A stretch of DNA of 64,000 nucleotides, taken from positions 20,192,914 to 20,256,913 of the forward strand of contig NC_087068.1 in NCBI RefSeq assembly GCF_963678635.1, read 5' to 3'. Every line of letters begins with the position of its first letter. Positions within the stretch are counted from its first letter, which is position 1. The position numbers and the translations under genes are program-made. The notes beneath the pieces were generated by a model, which worked only from the letters and a program-made list of their open reading frames with translations, was not told the origin of the DNA and ran no database searches. The stretch comes from Symsagittifera roscoffensis. Its lineage: Eukaryota > Xenacoelomorpha > Acoela > Convolutidae. Shown here in pieces: positions 42,945-55,465 of this stretch.

Positions 42945-42952
42945 AAGGGGAA
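42945..42952 (+). promoter_or_regulatory. Polypurine tract
   Basis: AAGGGGAA directly precedes the right LTR, the expected place for plus-strand DNA priming. Confidence 0.7.
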
Positions 42953-43164
42953 TGTTGTGATTCTTACCATTTGTTTTATTTCACTAATTACTTTAAAGTA
43001 TCTTAACTGGTTAATCTTGATTTGACCTTGCTATCTTCATTCTCTCCGACGGAGAGAATGACCGCTCACTTTTTTAATGTTTTAACTTAGAGATTAATTC
43101 ACTTTTTAAACATATCTTATTTGTAACTAAGTAGAATTAACCGTAACAAAGGAACATTTTATCA
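42953..43164 (+). repeat. Right LTR, 212 bp
   Basis: It is the same length as the left LTR and differs at one base (ends TTTTATCA). It is followed by the target duplication GTGGG at 43,165-43,169. The 25-bp palindrome is at 43,037-43,061. Confidence 0.95.
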
Positions 43165-44180
43165 GTGGGGCTAGATTGCCTGTTGATCCGGAAAGAAAAA
43201 CGGTTTTTAGCCAGATTGTTGAGAAGATATCTGGTGTTCAGACATTGTTCTTGGCTAGGAAGCAAACTTACCGAGACGAGTAAACACATCTCAAAGCCCT
43301 CGTAAACCGAGCCTATTGAGTTTATATACATATTCAGGATTTTATTGTTCCAACTTTTGAAGAAAGCTGAATGCTTTTGCTTGGGAAAAATTTTTTATTC
43401 CGTCAATGTTTGGCAATCGAAAAAAAAACTTCAACTTCAATTTTAAAAAAAGATATTGCTTTCACATCTAAATGATTTTTGCTAATTCTGGCAGTTTTAA
43501 AATTTCCAATTTGCCAGCGCTATGCTCTAATGTATGCTGGCTTTGAAGATTTTATTGATAATGCTTGAAATGCAAGGCGAACTTTTTATGCGTGGCGAAA
43601 TATCCCGAACAACAAATTTGCTCCAAATTGAATTGCGGCTAGCTAAAAAAAAACATTAATTTCGTTTAATTCAATTTTTCACACTTGATCTTTGATATTG
43701 TCCTAAACATATAGTTTTCAAATTTTTTGTTTCCCAAAAACTATTTTCGATATGGATGAAGGGGCATTCAGAATATTCAGAATTTTGCCCTGCTATTCGA
43801 GCGATCTAGTTTGTATATATTCCCATATATGCTGCCATGTATGCTCCCATGTAAATCGTAAACTTTCGGCTTACATCTACAACGCCCCCAAGTAGTTTCC
43901 ACACATTCTCTAGTGGGAATAAAAACTGTGACTTTGGAGGCCACTGCAAAGTGTGGATGAACTTTCTAGCCTTGTAGCAGTAAACCAAGTGGAAAGATTC
44001 GATAGCTTTTTTGTACTTCCAGCTTCTATCAATTATCCGTAAGCAGTTCTATGGAAAATTTTAGCGCCATGTCTAGTGTTTTGACTATTTTGGAAGAAAA
44101 CAAGTCTCCTCGCTTGTATGTCGGAGCGAGGCACTGATCATTTCGACTGCTTTGTAGGGCCAATTAAAAAGTTTTTGGTT

Positions 44181-44319
44181 AAACGCAATCTTTTATGTCA
44201 CCTAGGAAAAAGGGGGATAAAATGAAGAAAATTAAAAAAAAAAATTTCTCATTTTGTCAAATATTCATTTTCTTCATTTTATCCCCCTATTTCCTAGGTG
44301 ACATAAAAGATTGCGTTTA
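44181..44319. repeat. Foldback (139 bp)
   Basis: Arms of about 50 bp, starting aaacgcaatcttttatgtca and ending with its complement, pair almost perfectly around an AT-rich loop. They include ccctatttcctaggtgac against gtcacctaggaaaaaggg. Confidence 0.8.
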
Positions 44320-44626
44320 GCGTCTCTTTTAATTGTAAAAGAATCAAATTGCTAGTCTCAATTCATTTTGAATTGCAAAACTTTGCAGCCTACGCTCGTG
44401 TTTTAAGCAAGCATTTCATCACTTGCTAAATATCCCAAACTTGACCAACTAGCAATTTTTCAACGCCTGTAATTGTGCGAATAACAATCTCAGGCGGTAT
44501 ATTTTTTTGAGTTTTAGCTCAAGACAGCAATATCTCTCAGATGGTATAAAGATTTTGTCAAAAATGCTTAGTTGAAAATTCAAAATTTGACTGAAAAAAA
44601 AACTATGCCAAGCAGAAATATTCCGC

Positions 44627-45470
44627 ATTTTCTTCAAAAGTCGGAATAATGACAGAATATGTGATCGGGTAGTTTCGATTTCTCTCGAAAAATTTGGACA
44701 GGCAACTTTTGATGGAAGTTTTTTATTATTCAAAAAGCATTGTTGTCCTTAGCTCAAAACTCAAACGGTTTTTCACCTACAAGTGTTAACAACGCGTAAA
44801 CAGAGAAATAATTCGTTCTAAAAGTCGTTCCAAATTGGAATGAGGCATGTTTTATGATCTATTTTATGATTTGCTATATGCAAAATATCGCACCCAGACA
44901 ATTTGACACAAGACAATTCAGCCGTTATGAAGTTCAGACAATTGAGCCAAAGCTATTCGGCCAACTCAGTCAGAGACAATTCAGCCAATAATAGTGACCG
45001 CCACAGTCGCGTCAATGTGTCGCGAGCTTGCCAACAGAGGGTAGAACTCTATACAAAATTAAGGGCCGGTTATCACCGCGAAGTGACCTTTAACCGAGCA
45101 CTAACTCCAGTTTCGACTTTTTTCTTCCCAATCTAGCATTTTGAAATATTGGCTGAGTTCTCTCTGGCTGAAATGTCTGTATACTTTTGGCTGAATTGTA
45201 TGAATTTCAACTTGGCCGAGTTGTACGAATTTCAAATTGGGTGTAATGTTTCTAGGCGAATGGTCTGTGCGTCGAAACTTATATCACTGTTTTCTTTACA
45301 AATCTTGCGGAGAATGATTTTCATAAAACTTCAAACTTTTTTGAAGCTTTATTGTTTTTAAAATTTTCATCAATTATTTTAATTCAAACAACTCCAAAGA
45401 AAATAAAATGCAGTCGGAACATTCAAAGCTGTGTCCTGATGCGAGCAGTTTTGTTAATCTAATCTTATGA
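44627..45470. repeat. Dispersed repeat family R1, copy 2
   Basis: This is a direct-orientation relative of 35,635-36,560, with gtcggaataatgac near the start and the ggctgaatt cluster around 45,150. Its right end flows into the compound palindrome at 45,289. Confidence 0.75.
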
Positions 45471-46302
45471 GCAGCTTCGATTTCTTAGGCCAATTATTCT
45501 TGAACCTGATTCCGACCACATCCAGCCTCCAGCCGTATTTTTCAAGGCTGCCGCAATGAATTAATTTGATAAAAACTGGTACGAGTCGTGTTGCAATTTT
45601 TCTTAATTACTTCAAGAATGAGTCAAAAACTGGATACCAGCGTCTTATATAATGCTTTTGCAGTTTGTTTCCATTTCTCAATTAGATGAGGAAAATAACA
45701 CGACAATATATTCTTGAAGTAATTAAGAAAAATTGCAACACGACTCGTACCAGTTTTCATCAAATTAATTCATTGCGGCAGCCTTGAAAAATAAGGCTGG
45801 AGGCTGGATGTGGTCGGAATCAGGTTCAAGAATAATTGGCCTAAGATATCGAAGCTGCTCATAAGATTAGATTAACAAAACTGCTCGCATCAGGACACAG
45901 CTTTGAATGTTCCGACTGCATTTTAATTTCTTTGTAGTTGTTTAAATTAAATTAATTGATGAAACTTTGGAAAAACAATAAAGCTTCAAAAAAGTTTGAA
46001 GTTTTATGAAAATCATTCTCCGCAAGATTTGTAAAGAAAACATAATCTAATCTTATGAGCAGCTTCGATTTCTTAGGCCAATTATTCTTGAACCTGATTC
46101 CGACCACATCCAGCCTCCAGTCTTATTTTTCAAGGCTGCCGCAATGAATTAATTTGATAAAAACTGGTACGAGTCGTGTTGCAATTTTTCTTAATTACTT
46201 CAAGAATGAGTCAAAAACTGGATGCCAGCGTCTTATATAATGCTTTTGCAGTTTGTTTCCATTTCTCAATTAGATGAGGAAAATAACACGACAATATATT
46301 CT
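45289..46302. repeat. Compound inverted plus direct repeat (1 kb)
   Basis: The arm 45,289-45,607 is repeated inverted at 45,712-46,041, around a loop of about 100 bp. The sequence from about 45,460 to 45,710 is then repeated directly at 46,047-46,302. The arms differ by only a few bases and small indels. This layout fits a foldback element followed by a partial duplication, or a palindromic repair product. Confidence 0.85.
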
Positions 46303-48229
46303 CCAAAGAATTTGATTCCTGATTATTTCCAATTAAGGCCCTAAAATTGAAGTTACGAAAACTTAGAGAGCAGAGTGTGAAACAATTTTAAGGCTTTAGA
46401 GTTGGTGGTCGTTTTCTAATCAACACATTAGTTTTTGCTAGTCTAACGATAGTGAAGCTTTGAAAAAAAAAGGTAATAGCTGACGTTTAGAAGAAAAGTT
46501 TGACAGTTAAATCAAAGGGCTGATTTATTGCTATGTAATTGAATTCTGCTGCTTGCAAGAGATGCCTTAAGCTTTTAAGAATTCTTTCGTTTAATTAGGG
46601 AGGTCGAAAATGGTTTAAAAAACGGAAAGTCAGCAACTGAAAATGTTGTTTTGCTGTTATATTCGCTTATAGCTAGAAACATACTTGATGACTAAGAAAA
46701 AAACAGAGTAAAAAAAGAGATTGTTAATTTGTGCGTGTTCGGATTAATATTATGTTTTTTTTTGTTTTTGTCGAATTTTTTTGGAACAAAATAAAAAAAA
46801 TTTTAGGATCAAAGCAGTAAGCTTAGTTCAAACAAGGGCAACCTTAATTTTGCGGGCGGGGAAATAATATTGTGGGACACTTTTTCTGATTTTGTCCGCC
46901 TGCAATTTTTTGTAAAATTAAATTTATGTACACAGTGATATGTTAATTAAAAGACTAGATGCAATGCTAGTTGTCCAATTTAAAGCTCAACTCGTCATCC
47001 TGGCTAAGAAACTGCCAAAGATTTATGCTTGTGGTGGGTTTTGTTTTATTCAGTCAAAATTCGACAATCAAAATAACAGTTTTAACAGAAAAATTACACC
47101 CGACTAAATATCGACTCCTAAAAATATCGACTAGCTCAAATTTTGAAAAATATATTTCACTTTCGATTATTTTAAGTGAAGTTCTGCTGGTTAGAAAGTT
47201 ACAAGTTTGTCCATGCTTCCTGGACTAATTTATTTGTGCACCAATGACTTTATTAATGATGCTGAAAGCGTAGCAGGATTAATTAATTTGTGGCGAGTTA
47301 TCTTGCTTCACAAAAACTATCCAAATTGAATTAAGGCAAGCTAATCGCTCGCAAGAATTTTGTGATATTCAAATATTCATTTTTGATGTTTGGTTTTTGT
47401 CCAAAATTTAGGATTTTTTAGTATTTTTGTCAACAACTACTCAATGTCAATTACGGGGCAGTTGCAACACTCAGAGCTTCGCCCTGATATAGAAATGGTC
47501 TGTTTATATGAATGGTTGACGAACAAAATCCATCAAGTTGGTGGCGAAGGAATTGGTAAAATATCTTCACCATTCACAACCCATTCTTTCACACGAGAGC
47601 TAAACAAGTATTTCTACTAAAAGTTAGACCAAAAAGTCTAAAACTGAGGGTAGCTCTCGTACAAAGAAAGGCACAAAAAAACTCGCAGTTGTAAGCCTTT
47701 TTATCTAACCTATGCTCATTTTGAGTGAAAAACAAAAATTATATTTCCGGGAGTCGAACGAAACAAATCCAATCAATTTTTGCGCGAAACACGTGAAGTA
47801 AATAAATAAGAAACCTGAAAAAATTTATTGATCAAATCCAGAAAACAGACACAAGGTAAGTGGACTCCAGAAAAAAACGCTCCAAGCTTCACATAAATTA
47901 TTAAGATGTCGTGCAGATGTGTTGTTTATTTCGGATGTTTGCACTGCCAGAGGTTGGCACTATAGCACTCACTCGAATAAATGTCAAGTTCCTTGGCTCT
48001 AAATTTTTAACTGTCCAGGAACATTTTTTTCTGTATATCAAGGAACAATTTTTTTATGTATATGTTTTTGTGGGTTACACACCATGAAACTGGAATTAAT
48101 AGTTCAGATAGTTCAGGCTCATGCATATTTTTGGCCGGTTTGTTAAGATCATATTGTTTTGCTGTTTCATCACTTCCAAAACTGGCATGCCTCTTCCTCG
48201 AACGTGAAAAATTCTTTTGAGAACTCAGT

Positions 48230-48235
48230 TTTATT
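48230..48235 (-). promoter_or_regulatory. Polyadenylation signal AATAAA (minus strand)
   Basis: TTTATT on the + strand, about 110 bp beyond the stop codon of the coiled-coil gene, reads AATAAA on the minus strand. Confidence 0.5.
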
Positions 48236-48344
48236 TAATTGAAGAATAAACATTATATAAAAAACAAAATTGAGTAATCCTACGTTTACACTCTTAAAAA
48301 CACTTAGTTAATTGAATGATTCGGATTTTGACAAAAGAGCCAAA

Positions 48345-51300
48345 TCAAAATGAGTCATCATTTTCGTCATCGAGTATTTGGTCACCCATTTGCTGTGCCT
48401 CAATCTCTTCACGCTCCTTGTCGTAGATCTCCTTGATCACGCCTATGGACTGAAAAAGAAACAATAATTTTTTTTAAGGAAAACTCTCAAACAACTAATC
48501 AGTTGCTTAAAGTGTGGACGAAATACATCATTAACTTAACATATGCATGCATCATTAAGTAAACAAGGATAGCTTAAAATATATCAAAAAATGAGTTAAA
48601 GCACTTCTTACCCATACGTAGAAAGCAGCAGCGCCCGAAGATATATTTCTGACTTGGTTTGTGGAGTACTCTTTGAGGATGCTGTTGGCTTTCTCCGCCG
48701 TCTCTTTGGACACCGAGGCAATGTTGAAGGTGTTGATTCTTCTTTTTACAGAGTCCCGACCTAGTTTGCCAATGTGGACTAGGCAGTCAATCCATTTCTA
48801 GAAAAGAACAGGAAAAGTGGCGATTGAGGCCCGGGTTGAGGTGCTCACTGTATCTTTTGACCGCCTCGACCGAAAAACGGTATGTTTCGACCATGTTCGA
48901 CCGAAAAATCTGTGCTCGACCGTGCTTGACCCAAGCACGATATGTTTCGACCGTGTTCGACGGAAAAGAACGAGCTCAGCCGTGCTTGACCCATTAAAAA
49001 GGCACGTTTAAGAAAATTAACTTAAAAAGGCACTGGAATAAAACACAAGAGAAGATGTAATCCGGCACAAAAAAAACAATCCAAATTGACCTGAGGCAAG
49101 CTATTGGACTTTAAAAAATTATAATTGTTTTTCCATTGATCTTGTGGGGCAGTCCGAACGGTCCTTAAAAATTTGAAAAGCTTGCTTTCATTTGTGCACT
49201 TGGACTTATTTATGCGCGCACTTAAAAATTTTTTTACGATGTTTGAAATGTGAAGCTAGTTGAAATATTTAAGAGCTGCGTAATATTCCGCAATCAACAT
49301 TATCCTAAAATGCAATCGGGCAAGTTTTGAGTCTTTTTACTTATTCCGCCCAAATTTCTTTATTTAATGATTTGGTGTTTCTCAATGTATGAAAGCAAAA
49401 AAACAAGTACACTGTTCGCTGTGATTGGTTTGCTTAATGCAATTGCAATCACATTAGCCGATTTCAAACAAGACCGAATTTTGAGCAGATATAAATGTAG
49501 TCAATTTTTCCTGGAACTTTTTTTGTTTTCTGGTGTGTCGTTTTTCCGTTTTTTTTACTAGTCTGCATAAAATTTTGCACCTTAATGCGAAACAAACTTG
49601 AATAGTTGACTAAGCATTCTATAGTTTTGTCTAAATCGGCTTAGTTACGAGTCGACTTATAATTGTGAAGAAAACATTTTGATATGGTGCTGAAATTTGC
49701 TGGATAATTCTCGCCAATCAGATTGAAGCAAAGTAGTTACAGTTCAAGATGTTGAAATATTGATTTTTGGGCGGAATAAGTAAAAAGACCCCAAGTTTTT
49801 TTAGCTCCTGATTAAACCCAGCAATTCCTTAAAAAGCTCATTTTAATTTAAAAACTTAGTATTTGATAATGAGCGGAATAACAAGCAAAATTCGAAATTT
49901 ATAGCTTTATCAAATTTTTTCCGCCATATGTTTGAGACAACTGAGCTGAAGTCGGAAATTTCGTCAAGACGAACTTGTTTATCAGTATTTTGATACATAA
50001 TATTCCGTATTATGAATAAAATGAGAGAAATTCATGCTCGATGACTTCCATTTTTAGACCAAACCCAAGTCGAACCTTCAAAATAAATGTTTCTGACAAA
50101 TTCATTCATATTTTCTAGCACTCTGAAAATTTTGATACCCAGTGTTGAAATTAAAATCAATTTTTATCACTTGCACCAATGATAAGTTAGCGCGGTTTAA
50201 AAATACTAGTTTTTTTATTATGTTTGCTTTGCCTCCAGTTTTTATGTGTATGAAATTCACATCATTTTAATTGGCGTTCGAAATTAATTGAAGGGAAGCA
50301 AGTTCATGTTTATTCCAATAACACCTGCTTGCTTGACGACAATTGTTCAAATACGAACTCTAATTAGTTGCAAAACTTGATTTTCCAGGTAATTATTATA
50401 TTATCAGTTCAAAAAAAATAGAAGCGATTCAAAAGAATAGACGTGAGATTTTTTCTCTGATAGGAGATGTCCCGTTCTTTTTAATATACTTTACACTTTT
50501 GTTACAACTTTCGCAGACTTTGGAAATTATTTGAAAAATATCAAAATCTTGAGCTCTAATTTAAAAAGATATTTTACCTGTAAAATTTTTCTGCAAAACA
50601 AAATTATAGAGACTTGGAGATTGCCAATTTGGTCAATTTGTGATGACTACTGCGGCATTTATTTTTTGCTATTAACCGAGGAAAGTAGTTATATCCGGCT
50701 TAAAGATTTCAATAGAGGCCGATTTAGTTTGGTCTCATGTTTACAGTACTAGACGGTAAATGTATAACGTTGTACTTAACATCATTAAGCATCACTTTTC
50801 AATCTTTTTTTTATTTCATCAATTTTTTAAATCAAAAACTACTTCATTGATGTAAAAAGTCTTGGTTCCAACACCAGCAGTTTTGTTTCTCAAATATAGA
50901 ATGCCAAAAGAGGTGTAATGAAGACGACCGTGACTAAATTGACAAATACTGCAGAGTATGCTATGTTTGTCAAAAGGCCATCATCAATTCAATAAAATAC
51001 GCCAACTCTAACCTCAGTGGCCTTGAGGGGCGTGCCCAATAAGAGTAGGGTTGCCTTGAATATCTGGTGGACTTCTTGGGGTGGGTTGGAGTAGCCTTTG
51101 ATCTCAGCTATTGTCTTCTGGTCCAGTTTCATGATCGCATGTCGCAGCTTCTCTATGTGGCGCAACGACTCCAAGATCCTGAACGAGTCAATAATAAATG
51201 TAGGGTTCAGATATGTATGCAGAGTTACATACCAAACCTCTTGACAAAAGTCTTAAAAAAGTATCAGATCAACGAAGACTTACGGTTGCATATACCGAAC

Positions 51301-54300
51301 TAGTAAGAATTAAATTGTTTTCCTTTTTTCTCTTCAGAGTTTTTGAACCATACTTTTATTTCAAATTAAACTTTTATTAAGAACAGTTTTGGTGGTTTGT
51401 TTGTCATTTTGCAAACATGAATTATATCATTCTGATCCAAAATTGAGTATCTTTTGTAACTCTGAAGTAAATAATGATCACGCGAAACTTAAGTATAACA
51501 ACTTTGCAGTGTCCTAACGACAAAAGTTTAATGTTTAAAAGGGTAAAAACATTTACTGACCTTACCTGCCGGGAAGGCCCAAAAAAATAAGAATTGAAAT
51601 TGATATTTTATAACTGATGCGGTTAGATACAATTCTTACATAGAGTCATAGAGTAGATAATCATAATTGTTGCAATATAGTGATAAGTTCTGACCTCTCG
51701 GCCCTTGCGGTTTCCAACTCCAACTTGTACTGCATGTCTCTGCTAGACCGCTTCACCGCCTCCAGTGCCTTCTGCAATTTCGGCACAGTCCTCACCTCAA
51801 TTGCCTTCAGAAGATCTGAAAACAGAACAACAGAGAAACAATTCACTTGATGTGAACAAAGAAAGGATGATGTATGTCCTACCAAATTAGCAAACTTTTT
51901 TAAAGAGTGATAATGAACTCATAAAAGACTTCAAACAAAATTTTTTCAGATGCTTTGAATGAAATCGTTCTCCATAATTTGAGAACTTCAAAGCAATTTC
52001 TTAAAAAACAGAGTAGCAACTAGCACAGAATAATCCAACCAATGTTATTAATGCAAAAAAAAATCAAAAATTGAAAAATTTCTTTTTGCTCTAAATTTTT
52101 CTGCCGTTTTCTTGCCTGAATAAGAATTGAAATTAAGCTCCCATTTAGATAGCTGGAGCCTAAGTACGGTTTTTAAACCCGGTTAAAAACAACTCAGAAG
52201 TGATAATTTATTACATTTTATCCGCCTTGCTGAAAGCTGGTTTAAAACGGAATAACTCGGTGCAGTTCTTTGCGACGCCGAGGCAATTTTTGAATTTATT
52301 AAGACTCGCAATCCTGGAAGTATTTTGAGGCAGCTGATTTTGCGTGAAAAAAAACCTCCTAAACCATTGTCTCTTCGCAAAAAAAATACTGCGTAAGGAG
52401 AATGGTTCTGAGCATACCTGATCTGAGCTGGAAGTACTGCAGTAGTTCCTGTCCCTCCAAGTAGTCCCCATCTATGTCCGGGATCTCGTTCTCCTCAAAC
52501 AGCCTCAGTGCTTTCACCAACTCCCCCTTGTTCCTCTGCTTGATCGCAGCCCTCAGCTGAGTCCGGATTCGGTCCCTCTTCTTCTCTGCGAATCAATCAG
52601 AAACAAGTTAATAAACATGCTGTTCTTCTTCAATGTAAGAACATTTCAATAAACTTTTCAACTTTTTAGCCTCAGCAAATTTTCTACTCCATAAATTGAA
52701 CAAACTACTACTTAGATTTGAAAAAAGAATACGGTGGGGAAAATGGGATATTTTGAAATAACTTGAACGGTAGAAAAAATGAGTTTTTCTCACGAAAAAA
52801 TCGATACTTTTGTTTAAAAATGTCTGCTTCTTTTTTGAAAAAAAAAATTTTAGTGTCGAGAGAACTGGAGAAAGTTGACTTGAACATGTTCTGTATTTTT
52901 ACCTATACTTTTTGTGAGCTCAACTGAACCTTGCAAAAATTTTACTTGAATTTGATTCACTCAAAAATAGCAATGCACAAAAAATTAGTAATTTCTTCTC
53001 AAAACCGACTCGGACTGGAGGATGTCAACTTGGTTCTTTGATTCATGACTTACCATCGGCCTTTTCTCTGGCCAGTCGGAGGTCAGTCTCCGCCTTTTGT
53101 CTGGCTCTCTCATCCGCACTCATCCTGTTGCTCTGTTCCACCAGCTCCAGCAGTTGCGCCTCCGCCCTCGCCTCAGCCTCAGCAGCACACTAAGAAATAA
53201 AAGTTAAATAAAGAAAAACCAAACAACAATAAAAACAAAACGTAGCCAACAGGCATTTGGAAGAGAGCCAATGAACGCAAGTAAACAAAAAAAGACTTGT
53301 TTTTGAAAAAATCCCAAAATTCGATTTTCAAAGAAAAAAATAGATGCCCTTACAGCTCTTTGAATTTGTAGAACATTTTATGGCTGGTTTTTTTTATGAT
53401 AAAGTTAAACAAATTCGAACTGAACTTAAAAAGAAATCAGAGTCAAGCCGCGAAAAATAAACATAAGCCTGAACAAATTTTAAGATTTTTCCTGAAAAAA
53501 AAATCATTGCGATCTATAATATAAGAATCTGAACTCCGTTCATCGACTCTTGTTAAAAAATAAAATAATAAACACAATAACGGAACGGTAAAACAAATTT
53601 AAAAACATATATATTATCTTTATAAAAGTTAAATAGCGTGCCGAGGAGGGGGGGGGGGGGTTCGACACTTTTTTTTTCAGTTTTGGTGGCCAAATTTTTC
53701 CACAGGGTCCCCTTTTTGGTATAGTTATACCAATTCATTTATAGCTGGCAAACTTTAAAAAAACTCTTTGGTCATTTTTTTAAAAAGTGCTCAAAACGTC
53801 ATTTTTAGTCTGTTTTTCAAAAATTTGCAAAATGAGGTCTTAACGCGAACTTAGATAGCTCGGAAAATCAAATTGGTCGACCGAAAAAAAAGGTCAACAA
53901 AACTTTCAATTTTTTTTTTGAAAAACCGCCCCCCTTCTAGAAAAATTTCAGGGCTCGCCACTGCAAACTTCATATTTTGGTTTCTATTTTTTGGTCATTA
54001 TTTTTAGTCGTTGAAACAATTAACAAAAGAAACTATAGCATAGATTTTTATTCGTCGCAAAAATTGCGATAGTTTCCAAAATAATTATGATTGACTTCAA
54101 AAATTTCCAAAATATTTATATAGAAAATGGTTTTTCTAAGGATTCGATAATCATATTTCCTCCCACAAAATAAGTAAGCCAAGAATTTACAAAGAGCGGT
54201 GGATCTAAAAATTTTGGTACGGGTAGGGTCAATTTAGAAAAAAAAATCAAGAATTTTCTATCGAACTTTTTTAGTCAACCAAATACATAGTTTAATGCAA

Positions 54301-55399
54301 AAAGACTCAAATTAGAAAGTTTTTGCCATCTAAACCCATCTGTATTGCTAAGATCTACCGCTATCCAATATTATCTAAAAATCATTTATATTCTGAGCTA
54401 TATATATAAATGCTATATATGAGCTATATGTTCTATGATTAAGGGCAATTGAGACGTGATTCCTTCATTTCATTGATCAGTATTAAAAAAGCTATTGTTG
54501 CTTGAGATGCTTGAGAAAACGATCTTATAACTAAGAATGATTGGGTAGTTAGAATAATACTTTACCTTTTTCTTTGGCTTATCTTCAAAAAGGAAGCAAC
54601 ATAAGAGCTTCATAACGCAAAAATCTTTCAAGTCATCAGCAATTTCCAAGTAAAATTGTGAAGCAAACAAAAATTGAACGGTTTTAACAAAAAAATTGAT
54701 TTGGTTGGACGTGTATTCGGACGTTAGCCAAAAAAATATATTACTGTAACTAAGGAAATAAATTTTTTTTTGGCGCACGTTAAAGTCTATTTATTTATAC
54801 ATTTCAAATAAAATCATGCGCGGCTTTAAATGGTGAAAATAATTTTTATAGAACAGTTTTTTTGAAACAAGAAGCGACCCATGAAGCCAGTTATTTTTTT
54901 TGTTATATCAATTAAATAGTATTTAATTTTTTAAATCAATTCATGATGCAACTATTGATCCAGCGACGCACGCAGGGTTTTTGACCGGCGAACACTAGAA
55001 AAACCATCAGTGGTTCTTCCGAGTATTGCTCTTAACCGCTACAAGAAACCTAATCAAGCTATAGATATTTACTAACACGTATCTTTTCTGCCTTGTTTAT
55101 CTGATTGAACAAATTGAACAATTTTTGTTTATCCTGGTATTCTTTTTTGAGGAACGCAACCTCCTTGCTTGACCCATTATACTCTCGAATACAGCTACAA
55201 AACTCACCTTTTGAGCCTGGTTGATTTCTTGCAACTCCTGTTTCAGTCGCTCCTCCCTCTCATCCCTCCTTCTGATCAACTCCACCTCTTTGTCCTTCAA
55301 CTGCTTCTCATACTCGTCCGACCTGTTCTCCGACATGTCCTCTACTGATTGGCTGGACGGGTTTTGAAGCAGGCGAATTGTTCCTTCCTTGCTCAGCAC
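48345..55399 (-). CDS. Coiled-coil protein with dynein-stalk-like domain, 7 exons, 5' end not found
   Basis: Minus-strand exons in order: 55,208-55,399; 53,054-53,189; 52,418-52,585; 51,695-51,815; 51,013-51,178; 48,612-48,797; 48,345-48,449. All have GT-AG borders and matching phases, giving 357 residues before TGA. Residues 20-125 are a long charged coiled coil (DEREERLKQELQEINQAQK and on). About 125-205 are helical repeats of the type LRAAIKQRNKGELVKALRLF. About 208-330 resemble the dynein heavy-chain stalk and microtubule-binding domain: KLDQKTIAEIKGYSNPPQEV, then KWIDCL, INTFNIA, and SSGAAAFYVWSIGVIKEIYD where dyneins have S-x-A-x2-x2-W-V. The end is acidic (DDENDDSF). No motor domain is visible in these exons. 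A microtubule-linked role is inference. The first exon given has no ATG, so upstream exons are missing. Confidence 0.78.
48876..48996. repeat. Two-unit tandem repeat in an intron
   Basis: A unit of about 58 bp, starting tatgtttcgacc and ending gtgcttgaccca, occurs twice in a row with several differences. It lies in the 2.2-kb intron between exons 5 and 6 of the coiled-coil gene. Repeated gttcgacc and ctcgaccg words dominate it. Confidence 0.6.
49329..49791. mobile_element. hAT-type MITE (463 bp)
   Basis: Terminal inverted repeats of about 25 bp (GAGTCTTTTTACTTATTCCG at the left, its near complement at the right) are flanked by the 8-bp direct repeat CAAGTTTT at 49,321-49,328 and 49,792-49,799. 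An 8-bp duplication with short inverted ends is the hAT signature. No transposase is inside. It sits in an intron of the coiled-coil gene. Confidence 0.75.
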
Positions 55400-55465
55400 C
55401 TAATTGATAAACCTTCGTCAAACACGCCGCCTTAAGACACAGACACTTGTAACTTATTGTAACTC

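Larger units (their letters stand above)
36581..43164 (+). mobile_element. Young Ty3/Gypsy LTR retrotransposon (6,584 bp)
   Basis: Two 212-bp LTRs (36,581-36,792 and 42,953-43,164) start TGTTGTG, end in CA and differ at one base (third from the end). They are flanked by GTGGG. A PBS starts right after the left LTR and a purine tract (AAGGGGAA) precedes the right LTR. Inside are gag-protease, RT-RNase H and integrase with a very long tail, all on the + strand. No env is present; the tail region has no signal peptide or membrane span. Near-identity of the LTRs implies a very recent insertion. Two single-frame changes, each in an A run, are the only visible lesions. Confidence 0.95.
43170..48229. 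other. Gene-free DNA rich in palindromes
   Basis: No convincing coding exon is visible. The stretch holds a foldback at 44,181-44,319, the second R1 copy at 44,627-45,470 and a large compound inverted and direct repeat at 45,289-46,302, listed separately. The remaining AT-rich sequence has no feature I can name. Confidence 0.5.

Noticed and set aside
55083-55163. A possible extra exon of the coiled-coil gene (minus strand, ending QINKAEK, similar to EINQAQK in the neighbouring exon).
   Set aside because: It starts after an AG in phase, but the bases after the matching AAG are ATACGTG. There is no in-phase GT donor, so it cannot be joined to the next exon.
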